Assembly: GCF_000006445.2 (NCBI RefSeq) | Contig: NC_006049.2 | Coordinates: 1,550,001-1,614,000, forward strand | From: Debaryomyces hansenii CBS767 | Taxonomy: Eukaryota; Ascomycota; Pichiomycetes; Serinales; Debaryomycetaceae | Length of the DNA: 64,000 nt | Direction of reading: 5' to 3' | Part shown: positions 20,111 to 30,659 of the stretch, piece by piece | How positions within the stretch are numbered: the stretch's first letter is position 1 | How the letters are laid out: the number at the start of each line of letters is the position of its first letter | Notes under the pieces: model-generated | The model's database searches: none | What the model was told of the DNA's origin: nothing | The model's input: only the letters and a program-made list of their open reading frames with translations | Program-made: the position numbers and the translations under genes

Positions 20111-23041
20111 ATGTCATTTTGGCCGTTTTCAAATCCATTGCATAGTAACAATCAACTTCATAAATTTTTGGATTCTATTCAAGATTTTTCACAGGTAACT
20201 GCTGATGATTTAATAGGTGATCCGACATTACTGCAAGAGTTAATTAGTGAACTTCATAATATAAAGGGAAGCTATAATAATAATAACACAAGCTTTCAAT
20301 TTCTGCAACAACAGGGGCACGATACCAATCAAACTAATAATTCCTCCAATTCCGATACGTTTTCTTTGACATCATCCACCAATGAAAATAATAACACTTA
20401 CAATAAAGATGCTCGAGGACCAAGATTATTAGAATTATTATTACAGCCGCAGGTAATGAATGGGTTTCTCGATTACCTTATTAATAGTGTAGACTTTTTT
20501 CACGAATTGAGTTTAAAGGAGAAGGAAGAGTTGGAAAAGCTTATAAAGGAAGATGATGAAGATGATGAAGAAAAAGATGCAAAGCGTAATGGAGAAATTC
20601 ATCCAAAGGTTGATGAGGATAATGAAGTTGAAATCGAACAGGCGGAAGATATGAACACGGATAGAAATAGTGAAGACAAGGAAAGCGAAGAAGAAGAGAC
20701 TAAAGAGGAAAGATTACGTCGCTGCATTCAAGTATCATCAGAGATTTTATCAATTGACTTGTGGGTGATACTGAATCACATTATTGAAACCCCAGCAATC
20801 ATTAATAAATTATGGCTGATCCTCAAGCTACCAAATTTGGAAGAAAATTGTTTGTCTGTTTCATATTTAGTTCATATCTTGGATCAATTGATGGACAAGA
20901 ATAGCATCTCTTTATTGAACTTCATAAGACGTCGAACCGACTTAGTGGATACATTTTTAAATAAGATCGAAATTCCTATGTTGATGGACTTTCTCTTAAG
21001 AGTTGTTCAGACGGATAAAGCATCCTCACCTACGGGAATTGTTGAGGTTTTATCGCAACAACAATTAATTCCAAAATTAATAGAGATATTGAAACCGCAT
21101 CCATCCCAGTTCGCAACAAAACCTTTAACAATTCCAAATTATGAATTATTCTTCAAGCAGACTGCAGCTTCTGATTTTATAAAGGCTCTAGTAACCATTT
21201 CTTCTAATACTGCATTGGCAGTCGTTTTGGAGAATAATATTGGCCCCAACCAGCTTACAAGAGAGCTAGTTTCTCCAGATATAATTAAAACAATGATAAA
21301 TGATATCATGTTGTTCAATATACCATCTGAGACTGGATCTATACAATCAAATAAACATGGTATTAATAATTGTGTCGGCATCATAATTGAACTTATTAGG
21401 AAAAACAATTCAGACTATGATTTGAACTGTGGAACATACAGCTCTATGCTTCAAAATTGTGGCGATGAAAATGCTGGCAGCGAAGTCAATTCCTATGTTA
21501 TGTTTCACTGGTTGAAAGACTTTGAGCAAAATCCTCCGGGTCTTAGAGACCCTATCTATTTGGGAGAGATGCTTTCGATATTTTCAGGTCATTTAGACAA
21601 ATTTGCAGAATTGATGAAAAGACCGTCCGACGCGCCATTGCATGTTAATGATTCACATGTGCTAGGCTTTACTAAATTTAAGATTTCTGAATTAATTGCA
21701 GAATTGCTCCATTGTTCGAATATGATATTATTGAACTCAAGAAAGATAAGAAAGATTGTTAAAATTCGTGATACATTAAGACTTCAGCAAAGCGATCGTT
21801 TGAAGAAGGCTTTGGCTGAAACATTTGTAAATAAACATACAGATCAAAACAGTCATTCCATAAATGATGTTACAAATGGCTTAGATGATGTTTCCTTGGA
21901 TGATATTAATTTTATAGATGGTGATAAGAGAGACGAATCTAAGATTGATATCCCGGACGATTCAAAACATATTTTTTTTGATGAGACTAATGATTATTCG
22001 AATTTGATTGAATCTTTAGAAGCAGAAGATGACTCAGATGATGATGAACCCAAAATCTCCACCCAGAATCCATTTGTATGTTCTGATAGAGAAAAAAGTA
22101 TACGAATGAATCCCTGTATTGGAGATGAATTTAAGATTAAATTGAGTGAACTGGAAATTTTGTTTGATATAGTTTCGAAGTTTACAGTTTATCCATGGCA
22201 CAATTTTTTTCATAATGTTGTTTTTGATTTAATTCAACAAATTTTCAATGGAAAGCTTAACTCATATAATTCGTTTTTAATTGTGGATTTGTTCAAACTG
22301 GACAAATGCAATTTAACAGATTTGATTGTAAGATCATATCGTGAATCCCATGAACCTCGACCCGGTTATATGGGTCACTTAATTCTTATCAGTGAGGAAG
22401 TAGTAAAATTTACTTCGCTTTATAAACCTGATCTTATATCTCCTATAATTCTTGATGCTATTTTATCTAAAGACTGGGATTGGTTTGTTAATGAGATATT
22501 GCTCAAAACAAGAGAAGTTTATAATGTTGTATTGGGATCCGAGCAAGATGAAGAAGATGAAGGCCATAGATTAAATGACAAGGATCAAGATTCTTTTGGT
22601 TTTGATTCATCTACTGTTGGATATCTTGACTTAGACTCATATGATAAGGAACAGGGAAGTTCCAATAAAAATTTAATAATTTTAGGAGATAGATCGAATC
22701 ATGACTTATTCGTAAATGATCGTCAACATGCGTCTCGCGAAAGTAATGAAGATTATCATGAGGATGATGATGAGGATGATGATGATGATGAGAATATGGA
22801 AGAAACTCCAGTTCCTGATGTAAGGCTTGAGGGTTCACCGCTGGTTGAAGATTTACATAATCTGGACTTCTACGATAATGAGCATTTTCATGATGAATAT
22901 CAAGAGAATGAATTCATAGACGACTTATCAGGCTCAAGTTCCTCAGACGAAGAAGATGATGCTGATGAGGAAGGCGATGAAGGTGATAGTCGAGAGGAAG
23001 ATGGTAACGAATTACGAAGAGTGTCAAGACACAACGAGTAA
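20111..23041 (+). CDS. SAPS-domain protein, Sit4 phosphatase-associated (Sap155/185/190 type)
   Basis: A 976-residue SAPS-family protein. These are regulatory subunits that bind the PP6-type phosphatase Sit4 and act in TOR signalling and the G1/S transition. The start is the ATG at 20111, giving MSFWPFSNPLHSNNQLHKFL, the typical SAPS N terminus; the frame upstream has no ATG. The SAPS helical-repeat region spans about 10-70, 105-150 and 205-560, and resumes around 670-800 after a charged insert. Two acidic low-complexity stretches interrupt it (about 150-205 and 600-665). The C-terminal 150 residues are almost wholly Asp/Glu/Ser. S. cerevisiae has four paralogues (SAP4, 155, 185, 190); CTG-clade yeasts have fewer, so I give no symbol. 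Confidence 0.87.
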   Translation: MSFWPFSNPLHSNNQLHKFLDSIQDFSQVTADDLIGDPTLLQELISELHNIKGSYNNNNTSFQFLQQQGHDTNQTNNSSNSDTFSLTSSTNENNNTYNKDARGPRLLELLLQPQVMNGFLDYLINSVDFFHELSLKEKEELEKLIKEDDEDDEEKDAKRNGEIHPKVDEDNEVEIEQAEDMNTDRNSEDKESEEEETKEERLRRCIQVSSEILSIDLWVILNHIIETPAIINKLWLILKLPNLEENCLSVSYLVHILDQLMDKNSISLLNFIRRRTDLVDTFLNKIEIPMLMDFLLRVVQTDKASSPTGIVEVLSQQQLIPKLIEILKPHPSQFATKPLTIPNYELFFKQTAASDFIKALVTISSNTALAVVLENNIGPNQLTRELVSPDIIKTMINDIMLFNIPSETGSIQSNKHGINNCVGIIIELIRKNNSDYDLNCGTYSSMLQNCGDENAGSEVNSYVMFHWLKDFEQNPPGLRDPIYLGEMLSIFSGHLDKFAELMKRPSDAPLHVNDSHVLGFTKFKISELIAELLHCSNMILLNSRKIRKIVKIRDTLRLQQSDRLKKALAETFVNKHTDQNSHSINDVTNGLDDVSLDDINFIDGDKRDESKIDIPDDSKHIFFDETNDYSNLIESLEAEDDSDDDEPKISTQNPFVCSDREKSIRMNPCIGDEFKIKLSELEILFDIVSKFTVYPWHNFFHNVVFDLIQQIFNGKLNSYNSFLIVDLFKLDKCNLTDLIVRSYRESHEPRPGYMGHLILISEEVVKFTSLYKPDLISPIILDAILSKDWDWFVNEILLKTREVYNVVLGSEQDEEDEGHRLNDKDQDSFGFDSSTVGYLDLDSYDKEQGSSNKNLIILGDRSNHDLFVNDRQHASRESNEDYHEDDDEDDDDDENMEETPVPDVRLEGSPLVEDLHNLDFYDNEHFHDEYQENEFIDDLSGSSSSDEEDDADEEGDEGDSREEDGNELRRVSRHNE

Positions 23042-23139
23042 ATAAATATAAAATATACGCATTAATAGGTACATTATACTAAATGACATGAGTAAATACT
23101 AGTCCTCTTAGAATTATTGATGTACAATAAAACCGTCTA

Positions 23140-24111
23140 TTACTTCTGTTTTCTCTTTTGAGTAGTTGATGCGCCATTTCTTCCATAAACTTTTTTACCA
23201 TTAGACAATTCAAAGATTTGGCCTCTCTGAATCTTCTTCTTTGTTTTCTGCGTTTGCTCATTTGAAGTGATGTCTGCCTGTTTGTTTGGATTTTCAAAAA
23301 CAACAGTGGTATCAATGGTCTTATCTAATGCTTTACCAAGAGAAACATTCCATAAAGAACAAGGAAGTTTGAAAAAAAGAGATTCCTTAAATCCTGGGTT
23401 TAAATTAATGTCATTTTCATCGAGAGAAATGAGGTACGATTCCTTTTTAGGTTCAGAAACTATCAACGAAACATTCCCATCTGGGGTGATCATGAACTGC
23501 TTTCCAGTAGTATCGTTAAAAACCTTTCTACTAGAACCATCAGCGGGAGGTATCTGCGAACCCCCCCAAGCCTGCTTCTTGGTTTCTTCTTTCAAATCTT
23601 TAAGACGTTTGAAGTCCTGTTTCCGACTGATTTTCATGGCAACAAAGTGAATTCCCCCAACAATAATGTAAAGTATCATAACAGTCATGATAATTCCTGG
23701 GCGGAATTTTGAATAATAATAGCCTGTCCCTTTCCATCTTGGAAACCCTTTAGAATGAAAATAATCGTATCGTCTTCTCAACGACTGATCTCTCAAAATA
23801 TTCCCAACTAAAGACAACCGTTGAAATCTTTCTTCTGCTTGTTTTTTTAATGACTTAGACCCAGATACTTTATCAGGATGCAAAATACGCGACTTCTTTC
23901 TATAAGCCTTAGAAATTTCTTGTAACGTAGATTTAGGACCGTTTGGCAATTCTAACCAAGAGTAAAAGCTGGCACCTTTGCCTAAGTCTTGCTGAACTTT
24001 ATCATTCAAGCTAAAAATCTCGTAATCTTCAGGCGACCAATTTGACGCTTCCACAAGTGAGATTGCCGTAGCAAATATCAATATAAGAGACAATAGAGAT
24101 ATGTACTTCAT
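23140..24111 (-). CDS. ERJ5: ER-membrane J-domain protein, Erj5-like
   Basis: A 323-residue type I membrane J protein resembling Erj5, a co-chaperone of the ER Hsp70 Kar2. Residues 1-22 are a signal peptide (MKYISLLSLILIFATAISLVEA). The J domain (about 43-116) contains the HPDK motif (ILHPDKVSG) and is unusual in having an insert-free loop before RFQRLSLVGNILRD. A transmembrane segment lies at about 138-160 (PGIIMTVMILYIIVGGIHFV). The remainder is lumen-opposed, basic and ends in a Lys/Arg-rich tail. It is divergent from the PTPLA-like gene across 176 bp, so two ER membrane proteins may share a promoter. Identification is by architecture and J-domain sequence. Confidence 0.8.
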   Translation of the reverse strand: MKYISLLSLILIFATAISLVEASNWSPEDYEIFSLNDKVQQDLGKGASFYSWLELPNGPKSTLQEISKAYRKKSRILHPDKVSGSKSLKKQAEERFQRLSLVGNILRDQSLRRRYDYFHSKGFPRWKGTGYYYSKFRPGIIMTVMILYIIVGGIHFVAMKISRKQDFKRLKDLKEETKKQAWGGSQIPPADGSSRKVFNDTTGKQFMITPDGNVSLIVSEPKKESYLISLDENDINLNPGFKESLFFKLPCSLWNVSLGKALDKTIDTTVVFENPNKQADITSNEQTQKTKKKIQRGQIFELSNGKKVYGRNGASTTQKRKQK

Positions 24112-24287
24112 CTTTATGTTTCAATATAATCCATCTGCTTCTTTTAACCTGGTTGTTTGTTATAATAGTGAAAAATTCAATAAAATTTTATATACAGTAT
24201 TTATATTTTTAACAGATCAACTAGTTTTAACTAGTATAAAACCACCACGTAGCATTATTCTTCATTATAACAGGATAAACTATTCAT

Positions 24288-25043
24288 ATGGCACACTTAT
24301 ACCCTCTTTCCACAAATCTCAAGCTTGTGTTTTTCTATAACACATGTTCGTTTGTCTTATGGCTTTGCTGCTTTTGTCGGTTTTTAATATTATTACCATT
24401 GGTAGGTAGAAAGTTTTTGCCAGGAGGAATTGCTGATTTCTTTCATATTGTATCATTATTACCCTTGTGTGGGTTTTTCATAAAAAAGACATTAATCAAG
24501 TCCAAATTGCAGGTAAGTGATGCGTGGTCGTTAGCAAATGGTGTTAGAATGGTATGGGTTTGCTATGGTGTTATCTTCCCGCATCCAAGGATAGCGAAGC
24601 ACACGTCATATTCATTGCTTATATTGTCGTGGTGTTTGATGAACGTAGTTCACTTTGCGTACTATAGTTTCAAAGTTAAGACCCGCAGCACGCCTTCGTG
24701 GCTCTTTTGGTTACAATATCATCATTTTTATTTAACATTTCCATTGACGATGGTTGCAGAAATGGTATTAATATTCTTGAGTCTTGCGTTTGTCAAGCAA
24801 GATCATATGTATGAAATGTTTTTGCAGGCTGCTTTATTGAGCTACATACCAGCAGGTTATTTTGCATGGGGATATTTGCAATCAAGGAAATCTTGCAAGT
24901 ATGACAGCATCATAGAAAAAAGAACGCAGCGTTCTTCAAATCAGCAGCAAGAGCAAAATAGAACCGTTGCATCTTCCATTTCTTCTCGCAACCAATATGC
25001 GGTAGATGAACACGAATTGCGAGACGTGAGTTCCAATCAATGA
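24288..25043 (+). CDS. PTPLA/Phs1-like 3-hydroxyacyl-CoA dehydratase family member, catalytic Tyr replaced
   Basis: A 251-residue multi-span membrane protein of the PTPLA (HACD/Phs1) family, whose active members remove water from 3-hydroxyacyl-CoA in very-long-chain fatty acid elongation at the ER. Family-like stretches are LLILSWCLMNVVHFAYYSF, WLFWLQYHHFY and the late helix AALLSYIPAG. In Phs1 the catalytic pair is Tyr149 and Glu156, seven residues apart in a Tyr-Pro...Glu motif. Here the same spacing reads Phe151-Pro152...Glu158, so the Tyr is Phe. The C-terminal 50 residues are polar and Gln/Ser-rich without a dilysine end. It is either a divergent paralogue or a non-catalytic relative; true PHS1 is essential in yeast and should then lie elsewhere. 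Confidence 0.72.
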   Translation: MAHLYPLSTNLKLVFFYNTCSFVLWLCCFCRFLILLPLVGRKFLPGGIADFFHIVSLLPLCGFFIKKTLIKSKLQVSDAWSLANGVRMVWVCYGVIFPHPRIAKHTSYSLLILSWCLMNVVHFAYYSFKVKTRSTPSWLFWLQYHHFYLTFPLTMVAEMVLIFLSLAFVKQDHMYEMFLQAALLSYIPAGYFAWGYLQSRKSCKYDSIIEKRTQRSSNQQQEQNRTVASSISSRNQYAVDEHELRDVSSNQ

Positions 25044-25273
25044 TTCAATGCCTATAGTTGAACCTATAAGGTGATAGAAAAACATCAATTTCAATTTGCA
25101 CTCGTAATATGCATTTGCATTATTGCAATACATTTTGTAATACGATGGAAAGTAGGATTTGACATTTGTTTATTAACTATATAGAAAGTCTATTTGCAGG
25201 ATGGGTATTAGCCACTTGTTATGCGAGATAAGATATACATAGAAATCTGATATAAAAATAATCATTAATCCAC

Positions 25274-26830
25274 TTAAATTTTTACATTCAATCTAAATCC
25301 AACGATTGAATGTCTACTCAAATACCAGAATAAAGTACCAATGACAGAGCATACACACACCAAAATTGAAAACATATTATAGTTATGGACGCTACCATTT
25401 CCAATAATAACAGCTGCAATCGGAACACCGAACAAATTACCCAAACTAAGGAAGAAGTTCAACAAACCATACCTTTCCCCAAATTCCACAACCAAACTAA
25501 CTTGGGCTAAGCAAATCGGAACCATTGACAAAATCAGTCCCAGAAAAAAACCTCCAAGAGCTGCAAAGGCATACAAAACCTTCAAGTTATGCCCAAAAGG
25601 AACCCACAATGCACATATGGATAAGTTGTAGCCTATAAGCATCAATATATTCACATTGAACTTCCCAAGGAAATCAGAACCCAAGCCTGGCAAAAATCTA
25701 CCTAAAATACCAGTGGCATTCCAAACAGTTAACAATATGTAAGCCGTCGATTCGGAAACTCCCTGTGCAATCGCGTAAGTAGCATAATAGGTGACAATCA
25801 ACACTAATGAAAGTTCTGCGAAAAATGCACCAATAATAAGAAGAACGTATTTAGTATCTTTCAAATGTTTGAAACTCAAAACTTTTGATTCCTTCTTTAC
25901 TTTCTTCCATTTTGACAATGCTTCAGGTCTTGCATCAGATAAGGAACCTACTTCTTGTGGCTTTCTCTTTACTCTTACTCTGATTAAAGCAATTCCAATT
26001 AACATACAAGCGAAACAGATACATCCCAAAACAATAAGCGCTATCGAAAATCCATAGGTAGGATATAAATATCTCAATAATAATGGGAATGCTAACCCAC
26101 CTAAGGACCCTGCGCTAGTGGAGAGCCCTTGAATCGTACCAATCTTTTTATTGGAAAACCAATGGTTGATTACACCAACCGATGGGGTAAGCGATAACCC
26201 ATTTGAAATTCCAACAGCCATAAAACTCAAAATAAATTGATACACGGTCTTACTGTAAGCTGCACCGAATAAACCTACAACTATTAACACAGCCGATACG
26301 ATCAATAGTCCTAAAGGACCTCTCTTATCGAATACACTACCTGTAACAAGCCCTACCCCATACGCAAGACAAAGGTAGATAGAGAAAATCCATGAAACAC
26401 TTATAGCATTTATACCTTCCAACTGATGCTCAGAAATATATGTTTGAATCGCACCAACAGAATTAATAAGACCTAAGTTAGTCAAAATCGTAAAATATGA
26501 ACCTACTAACACGGAATACGCTTTAAAGCCACCATCAGGTGGTTTATCGTCAGAATCTTCTAAACGTACAGTGGTCTCTGCTGCAGCATCTGCATTGTCT
26601 GCGATATTTGCATCTTGTGCACCATCTGTTCCATCTACAGCATCTGCGTCAGTATCAACCGCAAATGTGAGTTGTTTATGCGGGTCAATCGCTTCATTTA
26701 TACCACTTCTAACCATAATATCATCTTTTTTTTCGATATTAGAATCATTCTTGGTATCATCAAGAGGTTCGCTAGTAGCAGTACCTCTGACTCTCGAAAG
26801 CTCAATGTCGTCTGGATGTCCGGTTGACAT
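25274..26830 (-). CDS. MFS monocarboxylate-transporter-like protein (MCH family)
   Basis: A 518-residue major facilitator of the monocarboxylate porter family, as in yeast Mch2/Mch4/Mch5. Residues 1-95 are a polar cytosolic tail with a run of Asp/Ala. PPDGGFKAYSVLVGS (from about 94) is the family signature at the start of TM1. About twelve hydrophobic segments follow, with a loop signature DKRGPLG between TM2 and TM3 and a basic central loop (about 290-325). Mch5 carries riboflavin and the others have unclear substrates; proton-monocarboxylate exchange has not been shown for the yeast proteins. It is convergent with the PTPLA-like gene and divergent from MRPL44. Confidence 0.85.
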   Translation of the reverse strand: MSTGHPDDIELSRVRGTATSEPLDDTKNDSNIEKKDDIMVRSGINEAIDPHKQLTFAVDTDADAVDGTDGAQDANIADNADAAAETTVRLEDSDDKPPDGGFKAYSVLVGSYFTILTNLGLINSVGAIQTYISEHQLEGINAISVSWIFSIYLCLAYGVGLVTGSVFDKRGPLGLLIVSAVLIVVGLFGAAYSKTVYQFILSFMAVGISNGLSLTPSVGVINHWFSNKKIGTIQGLSTSAGSLGGLAFPLLLRYLYPTYGFSIALIVLGCICFACMLIGIALIRVRVKRKPQEVGSLSDARPEALSKWKKVKKESKVLSFKHLKDTKYVLLIIGAFFAELSLVLIVTYYATYAIAQGVSESTAYILLTVWNATGILGRFLPGLGSDFLGKFNVNILMLIGYNLSICALWVPFGHNLKVLYAFAALGGFFLGLILSMVPICLAQVSLVVEFGERYGLLNFFLSLGNLFGVPIAAVIIGNGSVHNYNMFSILVCVCSVIGTLFWYLSRHSIVGFRLNVKI

Positions 26831-27093
26831 TTGAAATATATAGTTGAAAGTTATATATCAATGATAATTTAATTGTATAATTAATATATATAGTTGCTTA
26901 AAAGGAGAAAACTATTTAAAGTACGGCGGAATATGAAAATTCAATTTATAGTGTTGTCTTCATGATTTGATGAATGCACTATTTTTTAGTGAGAAAAGTT
27001 TTTGAAAAATTCTGGGACTTAAAGGTTCATACATACAAGTTATAGCATATTTACCGTCGATCTGGTGCCATATCGTGATATATATACAGAATA

Positions 27094-27390
27094 ATGATTA
27101 CTAAATACTTCACTAAAGTGTCGGTTAAGTTTGATCCATTTACGGCTAGTTCCAGATCAGCCAGATTATTTCTTTCGAGGATTCCACCTTCAATGAAAGG
27201 TGCATGTAAAATAGATTACAAAGTGCTAACAGCAAACTCACCAGCATCAGAGAAGCCATTAGTAGAAGTGACATTCAAAGACAAGCATATGATGCAAGCA
27301 GATCCAGAAACAATGAACTTCAAGGATTTAAGTGTATACTTTGATAGTCATTCCAGACAGTTAGCGATTAAAGAAGCCATATCGGATTGA
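27094..27390 (+). CDS. MRPL44: Mitochondrial ribosomal protein mL53
   Basis: A 98-residue protein equal in length to yeast Mrpl44 (mL53), a component of the mitochondrial large ribosomal subunit. The start MITKYFTKVSVKFDPF is conserved in the family. The rest has the thioredoxin-like fold pattern, with PLVEVTFKDKHMMQADPETM and a final HSRQLAIKEA helix. The short basic N terminus probably acts as the import signal. It is divergent from the MCH-type gene over 263 bp. Confidence 0.9.
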   Translation: MITKYFTKVSVKFDPFTASSRSARLFLSRIPPSMKGACKIDYKVLTANSPASEKPLVEVTFKDKHMMQADPETMNFKDLSVYFDSHSRQLAIKEAISD

Positions 27391-27587
27391 GGGACGTTAA
27401 TTTTGTCATTAAGAGGTGCATTGAAGTAAAGGGGATTTTCGTGTATATATAAGTTAATTTATGTAAGTTTAATAAATATTAGATTAAGCAGGTACTATGG
27501 TCATGCAGGTATGATAGAAGTGTAACACAGAGGGTCACCTTGAAGCATTGCGGTTCAGTATACGTCCAAAGAGTTATTGTTCTTTAT

Positions 27588-28814
27588 TTAACAATTACCA
27601 GGCTCAGCGAAATCGTTCATATATTCTTGAAACCACTGTGGGATAGTTTGGTTAAAAATGTCGTTCCCTGTAGTGTCATCGATAGTTTCGAAGGACAAGC
27701 ACGAGTTAACAGGTGAACTCTTCGGTGAGTAATGGATTTTAAATACCCTATAGTCGTTATCATCGCTCTCATTTCGGACCAGGTCAACAATCCATTTCAA
27801 GGTACATTTATACCATCTTACTAGCTTCTTGCAGGTGATGGTAGAGTAATCTGGAAGTTTCAACGGGTGTAAGTTCAACAAGTTAGCTATTTCGTTGGTT
27901 TGATACATTTTTATAGATGTGAGATTATAGCCCTTTGAACGAAATCCAATAACTACATGCTTACCGTCAACCAATTTTGTCTGACACCAGCTTGACATTA
28001 ATTTGGAAGCCAATTTGAAGTCTATTTGTGACTTAAATTGGCTATGTGTTTTCAATTCAACATAAGAAGACAAAGAGGCAACATTATCTATTCCAGCATC
28101 AACTTCAGCAGTAAAAACTGTATTGAAATTATCATAATTCTGAGAGACGAGCGTATAAAAGTCATTAGATTTATCTGGTGCCAGCGTGATTAAGTTTTCG
28201 AATTTAAAGCCACTATACTGTAGTAAGTCTGTATTATTTCGGCGACTCAAACCCAAATTTGACAAGCCTATTGTGATATCGTCCTCAAAATATTCCCAAT
28301 CGTAGTCTAATATGATTATTCCTTTCCAGTAAATCACGTTGAATCTATACTCTCTCCAATGATTTAAAGGTATTAGCATTAGCATAAGCAAGTTTCGTCT
28401 TAGTGACACTATTGAGGACTGAATCCTGTCGAGCGATGTTTTCTTGTCCTCTGCATTCTCCAAATAATATTTTAGAGAGGTAAATAAACCATCTAATTGA
28501 TATATTTCTCTAGCAGATGCTTTCTTGAAACTTTCATACCCTGCAGTCAAATCAGAACCTATTATCCTTTCTGATTTTATAGATTTTGACTTCCTTCCTT
28601 TGCCTATAGAAATATTCAATGATTTTAAACCTTGTTTGTCATTTATCTTGATCTCGCCAGCCAATGTTCTGGTGTAATGAAGCAATTCAGTTGGCTTTTC
28701 ATCAGTTAACAAACCAATGGAAGAAATTAGCTTCTTTTTCTCGTCGTCAATACTTGCATCCTTATGAAATTCATTCGAAAGTTTACTGAATAAAGAAAGG
28801 GGTAATTCTTTCAT
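27588..28814 (-). CDS. DXO1: DXO/Rai1-family RNA 5'-end decapping enzyme, Dxo1-like
   Basis: A 408-residue member of the DXO/Rai1 family, which removes incomplete 5' caps or pyrophosphate from RNA and, in DXO/Dxo1, also degrades the RNA 5'-3'. The start is the ATG at 28814; the frame upstream has none. Family elements: YSGFKFENL, the metal-binding EVD (TAEVDAGID), VELKT (the ExK motif) and a late helix with WCQTKLVDGKHVVIGFR. All acidic and Lys metal-site residues are present. YSGFKFENLIT and the region after IGFR look closer to yeast Dxo1 than Rai1, but the N-terminal third is divergent, so the paralogue is uncertain. Only 86 bp separate it from the FDH1 stop. Confidence 0.68.
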   Translation of the reverse strand: MKELPLSLFSKLSNEFHKDASIDDEKKKLISSIGLLTDEKPTELLHYTRTLAGEIKINDKQGLKSLNISIGKGRKSKSIKSERIIGSDLTAGYESFKKASAREIYQLDGLFTSLKYYLENAEDKKTSLDRIQSSIVSLRRNLLMLMLIPLNHWREYRFNVIYWKGIIILDYDWEYFEDDITIGLSNLGLSRRNNTDLLQYSGFKFENLITLAPDKSNDFYTLVSQNYDNFNTVFTAEVDAGIDNVASLSSYVELKTHSQFKSQIDFKLASKLMSSWCQTKLVDGKHVVIGFRSKGYNLTSIKMYQTNEIANLLNLHPLKLPDYSTITCKKLVRWYKCTLKWIVDLVRNESDDNDYRVFKIHYSPKSSPVNSCLSFETIDDTTGNDIFNQTIPQWFQEYMNDFAEPGNC

Positions 28815-28900
28815 TCGAAAAAGAGATAGTACTTTCTGCAATAATTAAGTGCGTACATAAATTTTCATATAAACGTCATAATCTAACATCAGAGAACTAC

Positions 28901-30037
28901 TTATTTCTTATTTCTTTGACCATAGGCCTTCGTTGCGTAGTCACCATCGATAACAATAACATCCTGGGGTCTATAGTCACGCTTACCAGTGAAATAACTG
29001 TTTAAGATACTCTTAACCCCGTTAGCATATCTTGCTTGCGCATCCAAGGAAGTACCACTGACGTGAGGAGTCATTGCATTACCAGCATTATACTTGTTTT
29101 GCATTTCTCTCCAAGGGTGGTCTTTTGGTGCTGGTTGAGGATACCAAACATCACCACCGTAACCACGTAATTTTCCACTCTTGACTGCTGCAGCAACATC
29201 TTCTGCAACACAAATGGCACCACGGGCAGTATTAACTAACCAAGCACCATCTTTCATCTTAGAAATCAAATCCTTGTTGAACAAACCCTTAGACTTTTCA
29301 TGCAATGGACAGTTAATGGTGACTACGTCTGCTTGGCCAACCATGTCTTCTAAGCTTTCAACTCTTTCTACGATGTTGTCCCTACCATTGAATAATTTAG
29401 AAGCCTGGTTCAACTTATCAATTGCATCTTTTGGTAAGTCTTGATAGTCGTAGTATAACAATTTCTTTGGATTGAAGGCAATGAGTCTTTCCAACACCCT
29501 ATAACCAATTCTACCTGCACCAACTGTTGCAATCACCTTATCTTCCAAATCATACTCATCTTTCGCAGCTCCTGCAATGTCCCATTCACCTTTCTTGACT
29601 TGTTCATGAGCAGGAACAAAGTTTCTAACCAAAACTAGCATGGTCATGAGAACGTGCTCTGCAACTGAAACCACATTAGAACCAGTAACTTCAGTTACAG
29701 CGATCTTCTTTTCGTTGGCTGCGTTCAAATCAATGTGGTCGGAACCCACACCCGCCGTGATACACATTTTCAATTTGGGAGCGTTAGCAATTCTTTCTTT
29801 GGTGATATAGGCCGGGAAAAATGGCGTGGTGATAATGATTTCTGTATCTTTCAATTCCTGATCGACCTGGGACGAGAGGCCTGAGTCTTTATCATCGGTA
29901 GCAACAAGTTCGTATCCATTTGATTCAATGAATTCCCTGATCCCTAACTCATTTTCCAAACATCCCAACAACTTCTTTTCTTGCTTGGCATGTTCATTTC
30001 CCCTATATAAAACTAATAAAACTTTTCCTTTAGACAT
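28901..30037 (-). CDS. FDH1: NAD+-dependent formate dehydrogenase
   Basis: A 378-residue D-2-hydroxyacid dehydrogenase-family enzyme that oxidises formate to CO2 with NAD+ in the cytosol, as in methylotrophic yeasts and S. cerevisiae Fdh1. Characteristic residues: substrate-side [10 protein letters not shown] and [10 protein letters not shown], the Rossmann GAGRIG (about 175), the catalytic Arg in NTARGAI, and the catalytic His in [13 protein letters not shown]. The protein lacks a presequence and has no C-terminal peroxisomal SKL. FDH1 is common in CTG-clade yeasts that do not grow on methanol, where it probably serves formate detoxification. Confidence 0.96.
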   Translation of the reverse strand: MSKGKVLLVLYRGNEHAKQEKKLLGCLENELGIREFIESNGYELVATDDKDSGLSSQVDQELKDTEIIITTPFFPAYITKERIANAPKLKMCITAGVGSDHIDLNAANEKKIAVTEVTGSNVVSVAEHVLMTMLVLVRNFVPAHEQVKKGEWDIAGAAKDEYDLEDKVIATVGAGRIGYRVLERLIAFNPKKLLYYDYQDLPKDAIDKLNQASKLFNGRDNIVERVESLEDMVGQADVVTINCPLHEKSKGLFNKDLISKMKDGAWLVNTARGAICVAEDVAAAVKSGKLRGYGGDVWYPQPAPKDHPWREMQNKYNAGNAMTPHVSGTSLDAQARYANGVKSILNSYFTGKRDYRPQDVIVIDGDYATKAYGQRNKK

Positions 30038-30659
30038 CTTAATTTATACAATTAGAATTATTAATTAATATTTTAATTTAATAATAAACTATATTGATAT
30101 ATTTAAGCAAAGATAATTTCCCCTATTTATATGAATGATCTACGACGTTCCTATTTAGATTATCTACTTTATTATTGCTATATAATTTGGCTGGGGTCGT
30201 TAGATTACTTCGCTTAGAGTTGTTCTCCGCCAACTCGGACTTTGCTAACACCAATCTATGTTACCCGAGATATTTTTTTATCAGATGAAACGAAATATAA
30301 TAGAGAAAATCACTCAATTTAACGCCCTATTGTCAAGCAGGCAGTGGCCTTCATCCTGAGGTTTCCTACGGTTAAATTGTGGATGCTACCCCATATTTGG
30401 AACAATTATGGATTGAGAAAAATGGCTCGGGAAAGGAAATCGCAAAACCAACCAATTGCCATTTAAATACAAAAAGCGATACAGCAGCAACTACGGATAG
30501 TAAATAATATCAATAAATACATTCATGTGCAAGATCAACCATATTAAAAGCATTGACTATATAATGACGATGACATAGGAATCAAGACGTGAACAAAATC
30601 CTTTGGAGAAATAAAATAGAATATATATTTAAAATGCAACTTTATTAATTAGAATTCAA
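30038..30659. other. FDH1 promoter and SDH2 3' end
   Basis: 622 bp between the FDH1 start and the SDH2 stop (both minus strand). It serves as the FDH1 promoter; A/T tracts near 30600-30650 suit SDH2 3'-end formation. I see no gene or repeat. Confidence 0.5.
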
